From: Bradyrhizobium centrolobii
GTDB taxonomy: Bacteria; Pseudomonadota; Alphaproteobacteria; Rhizobiales; Xanthobacteraceae
Assembly (NCBI RefSeq): GCF_001641635.1
Contig: NZ_LUUB01000080.1
Location: forward strand, 1 to 32,924
Reading direction: 5' to 3'
DNA length: 32,924 bases
Position 1 is the stretch's first letter. Each line of letters opens with the position of its first letter. This document shows positions 1 through 8,141 of the stretch, piece after piece. The notes under the pieces were generated by a model, which saw nothing but the letters and a program-made list of their open reading frames with translations, did no database searches and was not told the DNA's origin. The translations under genes and the position numbers were made by a program.

Positions 1-2
1 TA

Positions 3-839
3 GGGTCCAGACTCAATTGATCCAATAGGCGACGATGGCTGCGATGTGGACGGCAGCCAAGAAGTTTCTGGCGAGTTTATCGTAACGAGTTGCGACACGC
101 CTGAAATCCTTGAGCCGGCAGAAGCAACGCTCGATAACATTGCGCCCTTTATAGATGCGCTTGCTGAAGTTGTGGAAGGTCACCCTGTTGGATTTGTTTG
201 GAATGACGGGCTTGGCGCCACGATTGACGATTTCGGCGCGAAAGCCGTCGCCGTCGTAGCCTTTGTCCCCAATGAGGGCAGACATGGGCGGCGCGAGTTC
301 CAAAAGGGCCGGCGCTGCGGCAATATCTGCGTCCTGGCCCGGAGTGAGATGAAATGCGCAGGGTTTGCAATCAGGGTCGCTCAGCGCGTGGATTTTCGTG
401 GTCCGCCCGCCGCGCGAGCGGCCGATCGCCTGTTCATGTTCCCCCCTTTTCCGCCGCTCGCCGAGCGATGCGCCTTGATCGAGGTGGAGTCGATGGACAA
501 AGTCACGCCATCCTTGCCGCAGCGGGCGAGCGCTTCAAAGATCGCCTGCCAATGTCCGCGCTTGGCCCAGCGATTGAACCGATTGTAGATCGTCGTGTAA
601 GGACCAAAGTCGGGCGGGCAATCGCGCCAGCGCGCGCCACACTGAAGCATGTGGATGATACCGCTGATGATGCGTCGATCATCTTCGCGCTCCGGTCCGG
701 TCTGGTTCGTTGGCAGATGCGGCTTTATCTGAGCCCACTGCTTGTCGTTGAGCCAGAACAGCCCCTTGCGCATCAAAGCCCCCGTGCCGAATCAGTTCGG
801 GTGCAAGAGAATCAGAGCGCGCTAATTAGGTACAGACCC
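3..839 (-). mobile_element. IS5-family (IS427-like) insertion sequence, complete
   Basis: An 837-bp element containing one frameshifted DDE transposase. Its ends are imperfect inverted repeats: the left end (3-18) and the reverse complement of the right end (824-839) both begin GGGTC and both end AATT, matching at about 11 of 16 positions. A TA dinucleotide flanks each side (1-2 and 840-841), which fits the short TA duplication made by this group. Size, two-frame organisation and protein motifs match the IS427 group of IS5. Both ends and the full catalytic triad are present, so the copy looks intact. The window begins exactly at the element's left flank, which may reflect a contig edge at a repeated sequence (inference). 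Confidence 0.85.
13..776 (-). CDS. IS5-family transposase, OrfA/OrfB joined by -1 frameshift
   Basis: DDE transposase that cuts and joins the ends of its own IS. OrfA starts at ATG 776 (MMRKGLFWLNDKQW) and stops at 381. OrfB has no good start of its own, but the -1 frame is open from the A4G6 run (441-450 on this strand) down to the stop at 13-15. In that frame the residues after the run read KRGEHEQAIGRSRGGRTTK, the usual continuation in this family. The joined product is about 254 aa. The triad is visible: D in LSIDST (OrfA), D in LIGDKGYDG, and E in NVIERCFCRLK with downstream R residues (OrfB). Programmed slippage at a homopolymer run is known for IS5/IS427 elements. The exact slip codon is inferred; a sequencing error in the run is the alternative. 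Confidence 0.85.
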
Positions 840-970
840 TAATATCCCACCCCTAAGGATGAGTGCAGCCCTCAAAGTCTTCCTTGAGTTGGCCCTGCCT
901 TCGCCAACAAGGGGCGGCGAGGCTTCTTCCATTACGGCCAATGGTCAACTGGTTCGCGCCGATAGGTTAA

Positions 971-2653
971 TTAGCCTATTGGCCAAGTCTTAACAGCGAT
1001 TTTGGCAAGCTTACTTTGCCGCGCGTTTATTTGCTCCAGAGACCATGCCGAGGAATTGGCAACCTCCTTGGTGACAAGAAAATTAGATTGTTGATAGGTC
1101 TTTCGCTTGTCCGAAAACGACGAATTTCCTGCAGCTACATTCTTCGTTGCCTGAAGAAGAACCATGTTTCCGATACGGCGCTCGCACGCTGCCGCAACCT
1201 CGGGATCGACCTTCCAGGCTTGGCTGGGCGTTTTCGGCATTACGTGCTCGAGGTTAATCACGTCAGACTCTGGATTTGCAATATACTCCGGCTCATCTTC
1301 GCCGCGCATTTTGCGATCGAGTGTACGCAGGTAGTAGCGGGCCAGGAACGCTTGCGACACTCGCGCCTTCTTGAAGTCTTCCTCAAACGTGGCATCGTTT
1401 GGAATTAGGTCCTTCATCGCTGCGAGTAGCTGCTTGGCTTTCGTGATTTTCCCAATTCCGATTTCGTGGGCTCGCAGCGAGTAATTGCGATCCAGCACGC
1501 CGCCTCTTCCTCCAGATATTAAAAAGCGGACCGACCAACTGACGAGCATCTTGAGCGCTTTGACAGCTTCTTCAGGTGAAAATTTCCGAGCCACAGCGAA
1601 AAGAAGGGGCCGGATTTGCTCGACCTTCAAATCTTGGTCGATATTCTGGACGTATGTTCTGACCACGCTCTTGTACTTATTCCACTTGATGTGACCGGGA
1701 TTGAACAGCGCCACGTAATCTGGCGCAGCCTCATCAAGCTGCCGTAGAAAGTCTCTGGTTTTCTGATCTCCAGAAATCTTTTTACGGATGCTATCAGCTA
1801 GCTCCCGTTCTTTCGTAGGCCCATGCTGCGTAATCCAAAAATGACGTATATAGGTGACAAGAAGGTCGTCGCTGCCGACCGACTCTACAGCTCCCGCAAT
1901 CGATGACCATCTTGCGTTGGCCTCCTCGATCTTGGTTGTCTTGCTGAAGAAGTAGTTTTTCAGCAAATCTGCTTGAGAAGCCCGAAGTCCACGATCGTTA
2001 AGCGTCTCAAACATGCGATACGTCAAAGCACTGTCAGTAACACGCACGACAACCACCTTCGCGTTCTCGTCGAGGAAGGTGACCCAGCGGACTAGAATTT
2101 CCTCAGCATCCTTGGAATTGTAGGGGGCTACTATCTTTTCAATGTGCAGCTGAGCGAGTTGAGCCGCGCGCAAAATGCGATGGTTAGACTCTCTCAAATT
2201 CTCATGAGGCGCGACATCGGTCCGCTCCTCTGCATCGAGCAGAACATTATTTATGAAAAATTGCTGATCGTCGGCATTTAGGCCGAGACGCGGTTTCGTT
2301 TCATCCGTCTTTAGGTCGATCGTGCGAAGATAGTCTTGGTCAATTTGCCGTGCCTTCTTCGGCTTGCCCTCTTTCTGAAAATAGTCCCGAATCATGGCGA
2401 GCAGGATGGATGTCGTAGCGAGACGCTGCTGACCGTCCGAGACGTCCGGGACGCCTTCGCCCGTTAGAACAACCGTTCCCAGAAAATAATCGGTATCGCC
2501 GTCCTTGATCGCACCTGAGAGATCAGTGAACAGGTCGGTCACATGATCTTCCTCCCATGCGTAAGATCGCTGATTAGGAGGCACAGTAAGACGTCCGCTA
2601 CGTAGCAGGGCGCCAATTCCCGTGTACTCAAAACCGATCTTGCCTCCAGCCAT
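971..2653 (-). CDS. GmrSD-like DUF262/DUF1524 (HNH) restriction endonuclease
   Basis: Predicted 560-aa one-chain protein of the GmrSD/BrxU-like class: an N-terminal DUF262 NTPase/ParB-like domain fused to a C-terminal DUF1524 HNH-type nuclease. Characterised members are type IV enzymes that attack modified phage DNA. Visible motifs are PNQRSYAW near residues 26-33, SDGQQR at 72-77 (the DUF262 hallmark), and, near the C terminus, NLEHVMPK (H470) followed by RRIGNMVLL (N496) and a GN..F..KR segment typical of DUF1524. I start at ATG 2653 because a GGGGGGAAG run lies just upstream; a TTG at 2668 is in frame but lacks such a site. No partner methylase is visible in the window, as expected for type IV systems. 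Base composition is clearly less GC-rich than in the genes beyond the tRNA, and an IS and a tRNA flank it, so horizontal transfer is likely. The modified-DNA target is family inference only. Confidence 0.85.
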   Translation of the reverse strand: MAGGKIGFEYTGIGALLRSGRLTVPPNQRSYAWEEDHVTDLFTDLSGAIKDGDTDYFLGTVVLTGEGVPDVSDGQQRLATTSILLAMIRDYFQKEGKPKKARQIDQDYLRTIDLKTDETKPRLGLNADDQQFFINNVLLDAEERTDVAPHENLRESNHRILRAAQLAQLHIEKIVAPYNSKDAEEILVRWVTFLDENAKVVVVRVTDSALTYRMFETLNDRGLRASQADLLKNYFFSKTTKIEEANARWSSIAGAVESVGSDDLLVTYIRHFWITQHGPTKERELADSIRKKISGDQKTRDFLRQLDEAAPDYVALFNPGHIKWNKYKSVVRTYVQNIDQDLKVEQIRPLLFAVARKFSPEEAVKALKMLVSWSVRFLISGGRGGVLDRNYSLRAHEIGIGKITKAKQLLAAMKDLIPNDATFEEDFKKARVSQAFLARYYLRTLDRKMRGEDEPEYIANPESDVINLEHVMPKTPSQAWKVDPEVAAACERRIGNMVLLQATKNVAAGNSSFSDKRKTYQQSNFLVTKEVANSSAWSLEQINARQSKLAKIAVKTWPIG

Positions 2654-2871
2654 GCTTCCCCCCTGCAACGGTTACGGGGTCGGAAGATACTCGATCACAG
2701 CCAGCGGTTGCGAGGGTCTCCGGAATGTACGAACAGGAAGGTTGCTTCAAGCGGATCGTCTAATAGGGCCGCATATCCTGAGAAAGAGCGACTTCTGCGC
2801 TGAGCCGATAGCCGCGGGAAGGGTACCTAAGATCGCCACCTAAAGCGAGCGAACGGATCTGGCACAGAATT

Positions 2872-2889
2872 AAATCATTGAAATCATTG
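2872..2889. repeat. Tandem 9-bp direct repeat at the tRNA-His 3' end
   Basis: AAATCATTG occurs twice back to back (2872-2880 and 2881-2889). The second copy overlaps the last bases of the tRNA-His gene. Such repeats can mark recombination or excisionase sites beside tRNA integration points, but chance in an AT-rich spacer is possible. Confidence 0.5.
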
Positions 2890-2964
2890 GTACAGTTGGG
2901 TGGGCTCGAACCACCGACCTCCTGTTCCACAGACAGGCGCTCTAACCAACTGAGCTACAACTGC
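2888..2964 (-). tRNA. tRNA-His (GTG)
   Basis: A 77-nt cloverleaf on the minus strand with encoded CCA. Acceptor GCAGTTG pairs with CAACTGT (first pair G-U), the D-arm is GCTC/GAGC, the anticodon stem is CCTGT/ACAGG with loop CTGTGGA, and the T-arm is GGTGG/CCACC with loop TTCGAGC. The anticodon GTG (genomic 2928-2930) reads His codons. The discriminator base is A and no base that could serve as G-1 is encoded, a known peculiarity of alphaproteobacterial tRNA-His. The 3' end faces the IS/GmrSD segment, so the gene could be the attachment site of that segment. Confidence 0.95.
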
Positions 2965-3104
2965 ATCCTTGCGAGCCGCCTTAGGTCGCGCCTTGAACGG
3001 GCCGGTGCCAAGGGGGCTGGACGGGGCGGAAACTAGGTGCAACGGCCGTTTTTGGCAAGGCCGCAGTCCCCTGGAATCACCCCTCTAAACGACGTTATTT
3101 CCAA

Positions 3105-3134
3105 AACAAAACCCGGGCCGCGGGGCCCGGGTTT
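3105..3134 (-). terminator. Rho-independent terminator of the first phasin gene
   Basis: Perfect 11-bp stem (3109-3119 with 3124-3134, AAACCCGGGCC) and a 4-nt loop, followed on the minus strand by TTTGTTTTGG. It lies 25 bp beyond the stop at 3159. Confidence 0.9.
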
Positions 3135-3158
3135 CTTGATCAAAACGGGCCAGTTCGG

Positions 3159-3593
3159 TCAGGCGGCGGGCCGGCCGAACTTCGCGGCGCTGGCCTTGAT
3201 CGGCTCGGCGGTCTCGGCAGCGACGCGCTGGCCGATCTCGAGGAGCTCCTTGGCCTGGGCCTGGAAGGTCTCGAACTGCTTGCGGGTATGGCTGGTCCAC
3301 AGCTCCATCGCCTCCGACGGCGACTTGATGCCGAGCAGCTCGTGGGCAAAGTCCAGATGGGCGCTGGTGTTGGCCTTCATGAACTCCATCAGCTTGGCAG
3401 TGTATTCGCTCGCGCCCTTGCTGGCGGAGGTGAACACGGCCTCGATGGTGCCGTTCTGGCTTTCGGCCGCGTCCTTGAACTTGGCATAGTTTTCCCGGGC
3501 CTGCGAAACGCCCTTCTCGGCGAACGCCCGCATCTGTTCCGGGACCTCGAACGGAATGATCGAGGCGGAGAATGGATCAGTCGCACCTGTCAT
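3159..3593 (-). CDS. Phasin family protein
   Basis: A 144-aa Phasin_2-type protein. Phasins are amphipathic helical proteins that coat polyhydroxyalkanoate granules in the cytoplasm and control their number and size. The sequence is almost all helix-forming, with no signal peptide or membrane segment. It opens with an FEVPEQMRAFAEKGVSQAREN segment typical of rhizobial phasins and ends in an Ala/Lys-rich tail. ATG 3593 is preceded by GAGGGA at suitable spacing. The gene is monocistronic, with its own terminator at 3105-3134. A second phasin-like gene follows at 3862-4245 on the same strand, but a terminator separates them. No PHA synthase or depolymerase is in the window, so the granule role rests on family membership. 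Confidence 0.88.
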   Translation of the reverse strand: MTGATDPFSASIIPFEVPEQMRAFAEKGVSQARENYAKFKDAAESQNGTIEAVFTSASKGASEYTAKLMEFMKANTSAHLDFAHELLGIKSPSEAMELWTSHTRKQFETFQAQAKELLEIGQRVAAETAEPIKASAAKFGRPAA

Positions 3594-3780
3594 GATTGTC
3601 CCTCACGATTAAGTTGCAAATCGAGTGAGCCGTCTGGCGCGCCCGCCGGCCAAGGCGGCGGGTACAAGAACTGAAAACGCTTTAAACGAGATGGCTCGCC
3701 CAGCGCCCAGCATTCTTCACGCCTATCATGTCAACATTGTGCAACGCAATGTGATTGGAGGTGCGCCGCGAAAATTTAAC

Positions 3781-3806
3781 CCGGCCAGGATGCGGTTCCT
3801 GGCCGG
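3781..3806 (-). terminator. Rho-independent terminator of the second phasin gene
   Basis: Perfect 10-bp stem CCGGCCAGGA/TCCTGGCCGG (3781-3790 with 3797-3806) and 6-nt loop; the minus strand continues GTTAAATTTT. It lies 55 bp past the stop at 3862. The rest of 3594-3861 presumably holds the promoter of the first phasin gene; I see no clear -35/-10 pair. Confidence 0.8.
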
Positions 3807-3861
3807 GGGAACCCGTGGTTGAGGTATCTCGGTGCCAAATCTTGGTGCCAGTGCCAGAACC

Positions 3862-4245
3862 TCAGTGTTTGGGCTTGGTCGCGTCGATCGCAGCGCGGCT
3901 GACGATCTGGCCCAACTCGCTGGCCTGTTCGGCAAGCACGCGCATCTGGGCCTGCACATATTCGCTGTGCAGCCGCATCACCTCGGAGAGGTCCTTGGCG
4001 TGGACCAGCGACTGGGCGTAGTCGAGGGACGCCTGCACATTGGCCTCGGCGAAGGCGATCGCCCTGGCGCCGATATTCCTGGCGCCGGCGCGCATGGTCG
4101 CGCCGCGCTCCTCGAGCGAGCCGGCTGCGGCCTCGGCGCCGGCGAAAAGCTTCTCGAACGTCTCGCGCGCCTGCTTGAAGTTGGTTTCCGCCATGGATCG
4201 CATCTCCGGCGAAATCTCGAAACGATCATGCGCCTGTTCGGTCAT
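3862..4245 (-). CDS. Phasin family protein (second, divergent copy)
   Basis: A 127-aa helical protein related to Phasin_2. It shares with its neighbour at 3159-3593 the layout of an FEISPEMRSMAETNFKQARE opening, a central helical part (AFAEANVQASLDYAQSLV) and a short basic tail (TKPKH), but overall similarity is low. Start: ATG 4245 has AGGGAG 8 nt upstream; an in-frame GTG at 4254 abuts that site and is less likely. It has no signal peptide. It is divergent from the kinase at 4564, with a 318-bp shared upstream region. A role on PHA granules is likely but could differ from that of the first phasin. Confidence 0.82.
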   Translation of the reverse strand: MTEQAHDRFEISPEMRSMAETNFKQARETFEKLFAGAEAAAGSLEERGATMRAGARNIGARAIAFAEANVQASLDYAQSLVHAKDLSEVMRLHSEYVQAQMRVLAEQASELGQIVSRAAIDATKPKH

Positions 4246-4479
4246 GCCTACCACTCCCTGTCATGTTGCTTTCAGCCTTTGCGGCCGGTCCCCGACGCGC
4301 CCGCGTCAAGACTAGCAGCGGCGGGTATTGCCGGTATGACGCGGCGGCCCACGCGCTGCGAATCTTGAGGGGTGTAACGCGGGAGCGGGCTTGCGAGTTC
4401 AGCCGGATTAAGGTTATCGCGGCTTTCGGCCGCCCCTGAAGGACCGCAGCCGTGGACCTGCCCGCGCCCGCGCGCGATA

Positions 4480-4494
4480 CTAACCCTTTCTTAA
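4480..4494 (+). promoter_or_regulatory. CtrA-like site upstream of the PdhS-type kinase
   Basis: CTAA, seven bases, then TTAA, matching the CtrA consensus TTAA-N7-TTAA at 7 of 8 positions, about 70 bp before the kinase ATG at 4564. It lies in the 318-bp divergent region (4246-4563), where I see no other clear signal. Functional status is inferred. Confidence 0.4.
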
Positions 4495-4563
4495 GGCTGT
4501 CATTCCGGCAGCCCCCGAAACCCGACGCCAGCGACGCGTGAGAGCAAGAAGCAAGCCGGTTGG

Positions 4564-7500
4564 ATGAGTAGTTCGGATTTCCAGTTGCGAGGCGTGGGCG
4601 ATCCGCGGCTGGCCGTACATGCGACCTCCCCGCTGCCTTCGTGGCTCTGGTCGATCGACGGCACGCGCGTGCTGTGGGCCAATCCGGTCGGTGCAAGGCT
4701 GTTCGGCGCGCCCCATGCGGCCGCGCTTGCGGCGAAGACGTTCGGGCCGGCGGATCCACATCGCCGCCAGGTCGCCCGCCTTGCACGCCAGCTGGCTGCC
4801 AACGGTGCGGTCCGGCTCGAACGGCTGCGCGGCTTTGGCGCCCGGCTCGGCGTCCTGATGACCTGCGCCTGCGCGCGGCTCGATTTTCCCGACGGCAGCC
4901 GCGGCGTGCTCGTCACCGCGATGGACCCGACCGGCCGCACCATGCCGCTGGTGGAGCGCCTCCAGCGCCTGGTTGAAGGCGCCAGCATACCAATGGCGGC
5001 TTTTGCGGCCGACGGCCTGTTCATTGGCGCAAGCGAAGCTGCCCGCTCCCTGCTCGGCTTTCGCGATCTCGGCGAGGCCGGCCTCGAGCAGGCCCGCAGC
5101 GACGCGCTGCAGCAGGGCCGCGTGGAGACGCCGATCGACACCGGTCACATGGTGCTGCAGAGGGTCGGAGCCGGCGCCGATGCCGGCCTCGTCGCGCTGA
5201 TCGCGCCAGCCCCCGCGCAGGCCGAACCTGGCGCGGACGAGATTACGCCGGAGGTCCCCCGGGAAACTGCGCGCGAGGAGCCCGTTCGGCCTGCGCCCGA
5301 GGCCCCGTCGCCTGCAACGCCGGCCGCAACGCCGGATTACGAGCAACCGGCGCTGTCGAACGAGGCACCTGCCGAATTCGCCCTGTTCGATGCGTTCGCC
5401 GAACCGCCCGAGACGCCGGCCCCCGCATTGGCCGAGCCGGATCCGCCCGCAGGCGAGTTCGCGTCCGGTACGGCGTCAGCGCAGGCTACGACAAAATCTC
5501 CGGTTGAAAGCCTCACCGAAGCCATCGTCTCGCCTCAAGCGGGGCGGATCACGGCCGGTATGGTCGAGCCGCCGTCACACCCCACGGAGCCGCCCGCACC
5601 GCGCCATCACCCGCTACGCTTCCTGTGGCAGATGGATGCGCAGGGACGCTTTGTGGTCGGCTCCGATGAGTTCATCCGCCTGATGGGCGCGCACACGGCC
5701 GCCGGCTTCGGACGGCCCTGGCATGAGATCGCGGATGAATTCGCGCTCGATCCGGACGGGCGGGTCGCACAGGCGCTCGCCAGCCGCGACACCTGGGCCG
5801 GGATCACCGTGAACTGGCCGATCGATGGCAGCGAGGGACTGCCTGTCGAGCTCGCCGGCCTGCCGGCCTATGACCGGATGCGCAATTTTGTGGGCTTCAA
5901 GGGTTTTGGCGTGTGCCGCGATCTCGACGGCCTCAACCGGCTCGATGCGCTGCGGCGGTTCGAACTGCTCACCGAGCCGCCCGCGCCGCAGCGCCTCTCC
6001 GCCGACATCGTCGAGCCCGAGCCCGAACCGGAGGCACCGCCTCCGCCAGTCGAGGCCGCCTCGCCCGCATCTGAGCCGCCAGAACCAGAACTGCAAGAAC
6101 CTGGACTGCAAGAACCCGAATTACCCGAACCCGAACTGCCCGAACCTGCAACCGAAGCGAATTCACACCCAACCGATCCGGAAACGCCAGTGGAAACGCC
6201 TCCCAACGTTGTGCCGTTCCGCCCGCTCGGCGACGCGAAATCGCCGACGCTCACGCCTGTCGAGAACAGCGCGTTCAACGAGCTTGCCCGGCAATTGTCG
6301 GAGCGGCTCGAGCGCGAGCGAGAGACGATGGCGGTCGCATCGTCCGATCAGCTAGCGAGCGAGATCGCCGCCGAGCCCTCGCCGCCGGAGCCGGAGGCGC
6401 CGCGCGCGCTGGCTGAATGGCTGGCCGAAGCCGAGCCGCCGGCGCGCGGCGACAGTGCGCGCGACCGCACGCTGCTCGATCTGTTGCCGACCGGCATCCT
6501 GATCTATCGCCTCGACCGCCTGCTCTACGCCAACCCCGCCTTTCTCGCGCGCATGGGCTATGCCAGCCTGAGCGCGCTGGAGCATGCCGGCGGGTTGGAT
6601 GCGCTTTATGTCGAGGCCGGCGTTTCCTCCGCCAGCAGCACGTCGCAGGCCGGCACGCCGATCACGATCAGCGCGAGCGTGGCAGACGGCGACCGGCCGC
6701 TCGCGACCACCGAAGCGCATCTGCACACGATCGCCTGGGACGGCGAGACCGCGCATGCGCTGATCTGCGCGCTGCCGCAGGCCGCGCCTATCGCTGCAGC
6801 TGTCGCCGCCGAGCCCATCGTGATGATGCCTGACGCGCCCGAGCCGGAGCTCGAGGCCGGCGACGCGGACGCCGAGGATCTTGCCGCGATCCTCGACACC
6901 ACCGCCGAAGGCATCGTCATGTTCGATGCCGAAGGCAACATCCACGCGTGCAACCGCAGCGCCGAAGCGCTGTTCGGCTATGACGGCGAGGCGCTGCTAC
7001 AGCAAAATCTGCTGACCCTGTTCGCGCCCGAGAGCCAGCTTGTCGTTACCGACTACCTCGAGAGCCTCAAGAACCAGGACATCGCGAGCCTGCTCGACCA
7101 TGGCCGCGAGGTGCTGGGACGCGAGAAGAAGGGTGGCGTCCTTCCTCTCGCCATGATCATGGGCCGCACAAGGCCCGACGGTCCGAACTTCTTCGCCGTG
7201 TTCCGCGATCTGTCGCAGAGCAAGAAGGGCGAGAGCGAATTGAAGCAGGCCCGCCATCTCGCCAACGGCGCGGCCAGCGCCAAGGCCGACATGCTGGCGC
7301 GGATCAGCCACGAGATCCGCACGCCGCTCAACGCCATCATCGGCTTCGCCGAGGTGATGATCTCGGAACGCTTCGGCACGCTCGGCAACGAGCGCTACGG
7401 CGAATACATGAAGGACATCCGCGCCTCCGGCGAGCGCGTCATCGCGATCATCGATGACCTGCTCGAGCTCTCGCGCATCGAGACCGGCAAGCTCGACCTC

Positions 7501-7971
7501 AACTTCGCCAATCTCAGCCTCAACGAGCTTGTCGAGGCCTGCGTCACGGTGATGCAGCCGCAGGCCAACCGCGAGCGCATCATCATCCGCACCTCGCTCG
7601 CACATGCGCTGCCGCAGGTCACGGCCGATGCGCGCGCGGTGCGGCAGATCACCATGAACCTGATCTCCAACTCGATCCGGCTCGCCAGCGCCGGCGGCCA
7701 GGTGATCGTCTCGACCGCGCTGACCGATCGCGGCGAGGTTGCCCTTCGCATCCGCGACACCGGCCATGGCCTGACCGAGAAGGAGGTCGCGGCCGCGATG
7801 GAGCCGTTCCGCACACCGCCGCCCGGCGATGCGTCGGACAATACGGCGCTCAGCCTGTCCCTGACCAAGGCGCTGGTCGAAGCCAACCGCGCCAAGTTCA
7901 ACATCAAGAGCGCGGCCAATTCCGGTACGCTGATCGAAGTGGTGTTCGCGCCGACGCTGGCCCGGGCTTAG
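4564..7971 (+). CDS. PdhS-type multi-PAS sensor histidine kinase
   Basis: A 1135-aa soluble histidine kinase resembling PdhS of Brucella/Rhizobiales, relatives of PleC/DivJ that act on DivK and so on the CtrA cell-cycle circuit. Domains: PAS-like segments near residues 20-130, 349-465 and 637-690; a clear PAS at about 772-880 (AEGIVMFDAEGNIHACNRSA); HisKA with the phospho-acceptor in ISHEIRTPLNAIIGF (H916); then HATPase_c. Its N box (MNLISNSIR) and G1 box (DTGHG) are present, but the stretch before LTKALVEANRAKF, where relatives carry a GTGLGL-type G2 box, reads DASDNTALSLS. Long Pro/Glu-rich linkers (about 220-345 and 480-620) separate the domains and include an in-frame 15-bp repeat. No membrane segment is seen. 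The start has a weak ribosome site. ATP binding may be impaired, so a phosphatase or scaffold role is possible. Confidence 0.85.
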   Translation: MSSSDFQLRGVGDPRLAVHATSPLPSWLWSIDGTRVLWANPVGARLFGAPHAAALAAKTFGPADPHRRQVARLARQLAANGAVRLERLRGFGARLGVLMTCACARLDFPDGSRGVLVTAMDPTGRTMPLVERLQRLVEGASIPMAAFAADGLFIGASEAARSLLGFRDLGEAGLEQARSDALQQGRVETPIDTGHMVLQRVGAGADAGLVALIAPAPAQAEPGADEITPEVPRETAREEPVRPAPEAPSPATPAATPDYEQPALSNEAPAEFALFDAFAEPPETPAPALAEPDPPAGEFASGTASAQATTKSPVESLTEAIVSPQAGRITAGMVEPPSHPTEPPAPRHHPLRFLWQMDAQGRFVVGSDEFIRLMGAHTAAGFGRPWHEIADEFALDPDGRVAQALASRDTWAGITVNWPIDGSEGLPVELAGLPAYDRMRNFVGFKGFGVCRDLDGLNRLDALRRFELLTEPPAPQRLSADIVEPEPEPEAPPPPVEAASPASEPPEPELQEPGLQEPELPEPELPEPATEANSHPTDPETPVETPPNVVPFRPLGDAKSPTLTPVENSAFNELARQLSERLERERETMAVASSDQLASEIAAEPSPPEPEAPRALAEWLAEAEPPARGDSARDRTLLDLLPTGILIYRLDRLLYANPAFLARMGYASLSALEHAGGLDALYVEAGVSSASSTSQAGTPITISASVADGDRPLATTEAHLHTIAWDGETAHALICALPQAAPIAAAVAAEPIVMMPDAPEPELEAGDADAEDLAAILDTTAEGIVMFDAEGNIHACNRSAEALFGYDGEALLQQNLLTLFAPESQLVVTDYLESLKNQDIASLLDHGREVLGREKKGGVLPLAMIMGRTRPDGPNFFAVFRDLSQSKKGESELKQARHLANGAASAKADMLARISHEIRTPLNAIIGFAEVMISERFGTLGNERYGEYMKDIRASGERVIAIIDDLLELSRIETGKLDLNFANLSLNELVEACVTVMQPQANRERIIIRTSLAHALPQVTADARAVRQITMNLISNSIRLASAGGQVIVSTALTDRGEVALRIRDTGHGLTEKEVAAAMEPFRTPPPGDASDNTALSLSLTKALVEANRAKFNIKSAANSGTLIEVVFAPTLARA
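6088..6147 (+). repeat. In-frame 15-bp minisatellite (ELxEP x4)
   Basis: Four adjacent 15-bp units (from 6088, 6103, 6118 and 6133) encode ELQEP, GLQEP, ELPEP and ELPEP in the kinase linker from residue 509. Copy number could vary between strains without breaking the frame. Confidence 0.85.
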
Positions 7972-7986
7972 ACGAGTGCGAGGTTT

Positions 7987-8141
7987 ACCTCTCCCCAACG
8001 GGGAGAGGTAGGATTGCGCCTGGCGATGCGAAGCATCGTCCAGCGCAATCCGGGTGAGGGGCCGCAGCGCTCAGTGAGACCTAAACCCCTCACCCGGATC
8101 GCATCTTTCGATGCGATCCGACCTCTCCCTACGGGAGAGGT
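7987..8141. repeat. Interspersed palindromic repeat, type A (full copy)
   Basis: A 155-bp composite inverted repeat between the converging kinase and thiolase genes. The outer arms are hairpins of ACCTCTCCCC type (7987-8009 and 8120-8141). Inside are a GGATTGCGC palindrome, GGGTGAGGGG opposing CCCCTCACCC, and a GGATCGCATC hairpin. Related copies lie at 18431-18552 and 27158-27395. It may act as a bidirectional transcript end. The rest of 7972-8254 holds nothing else I can identify. Confidence 0.85.
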
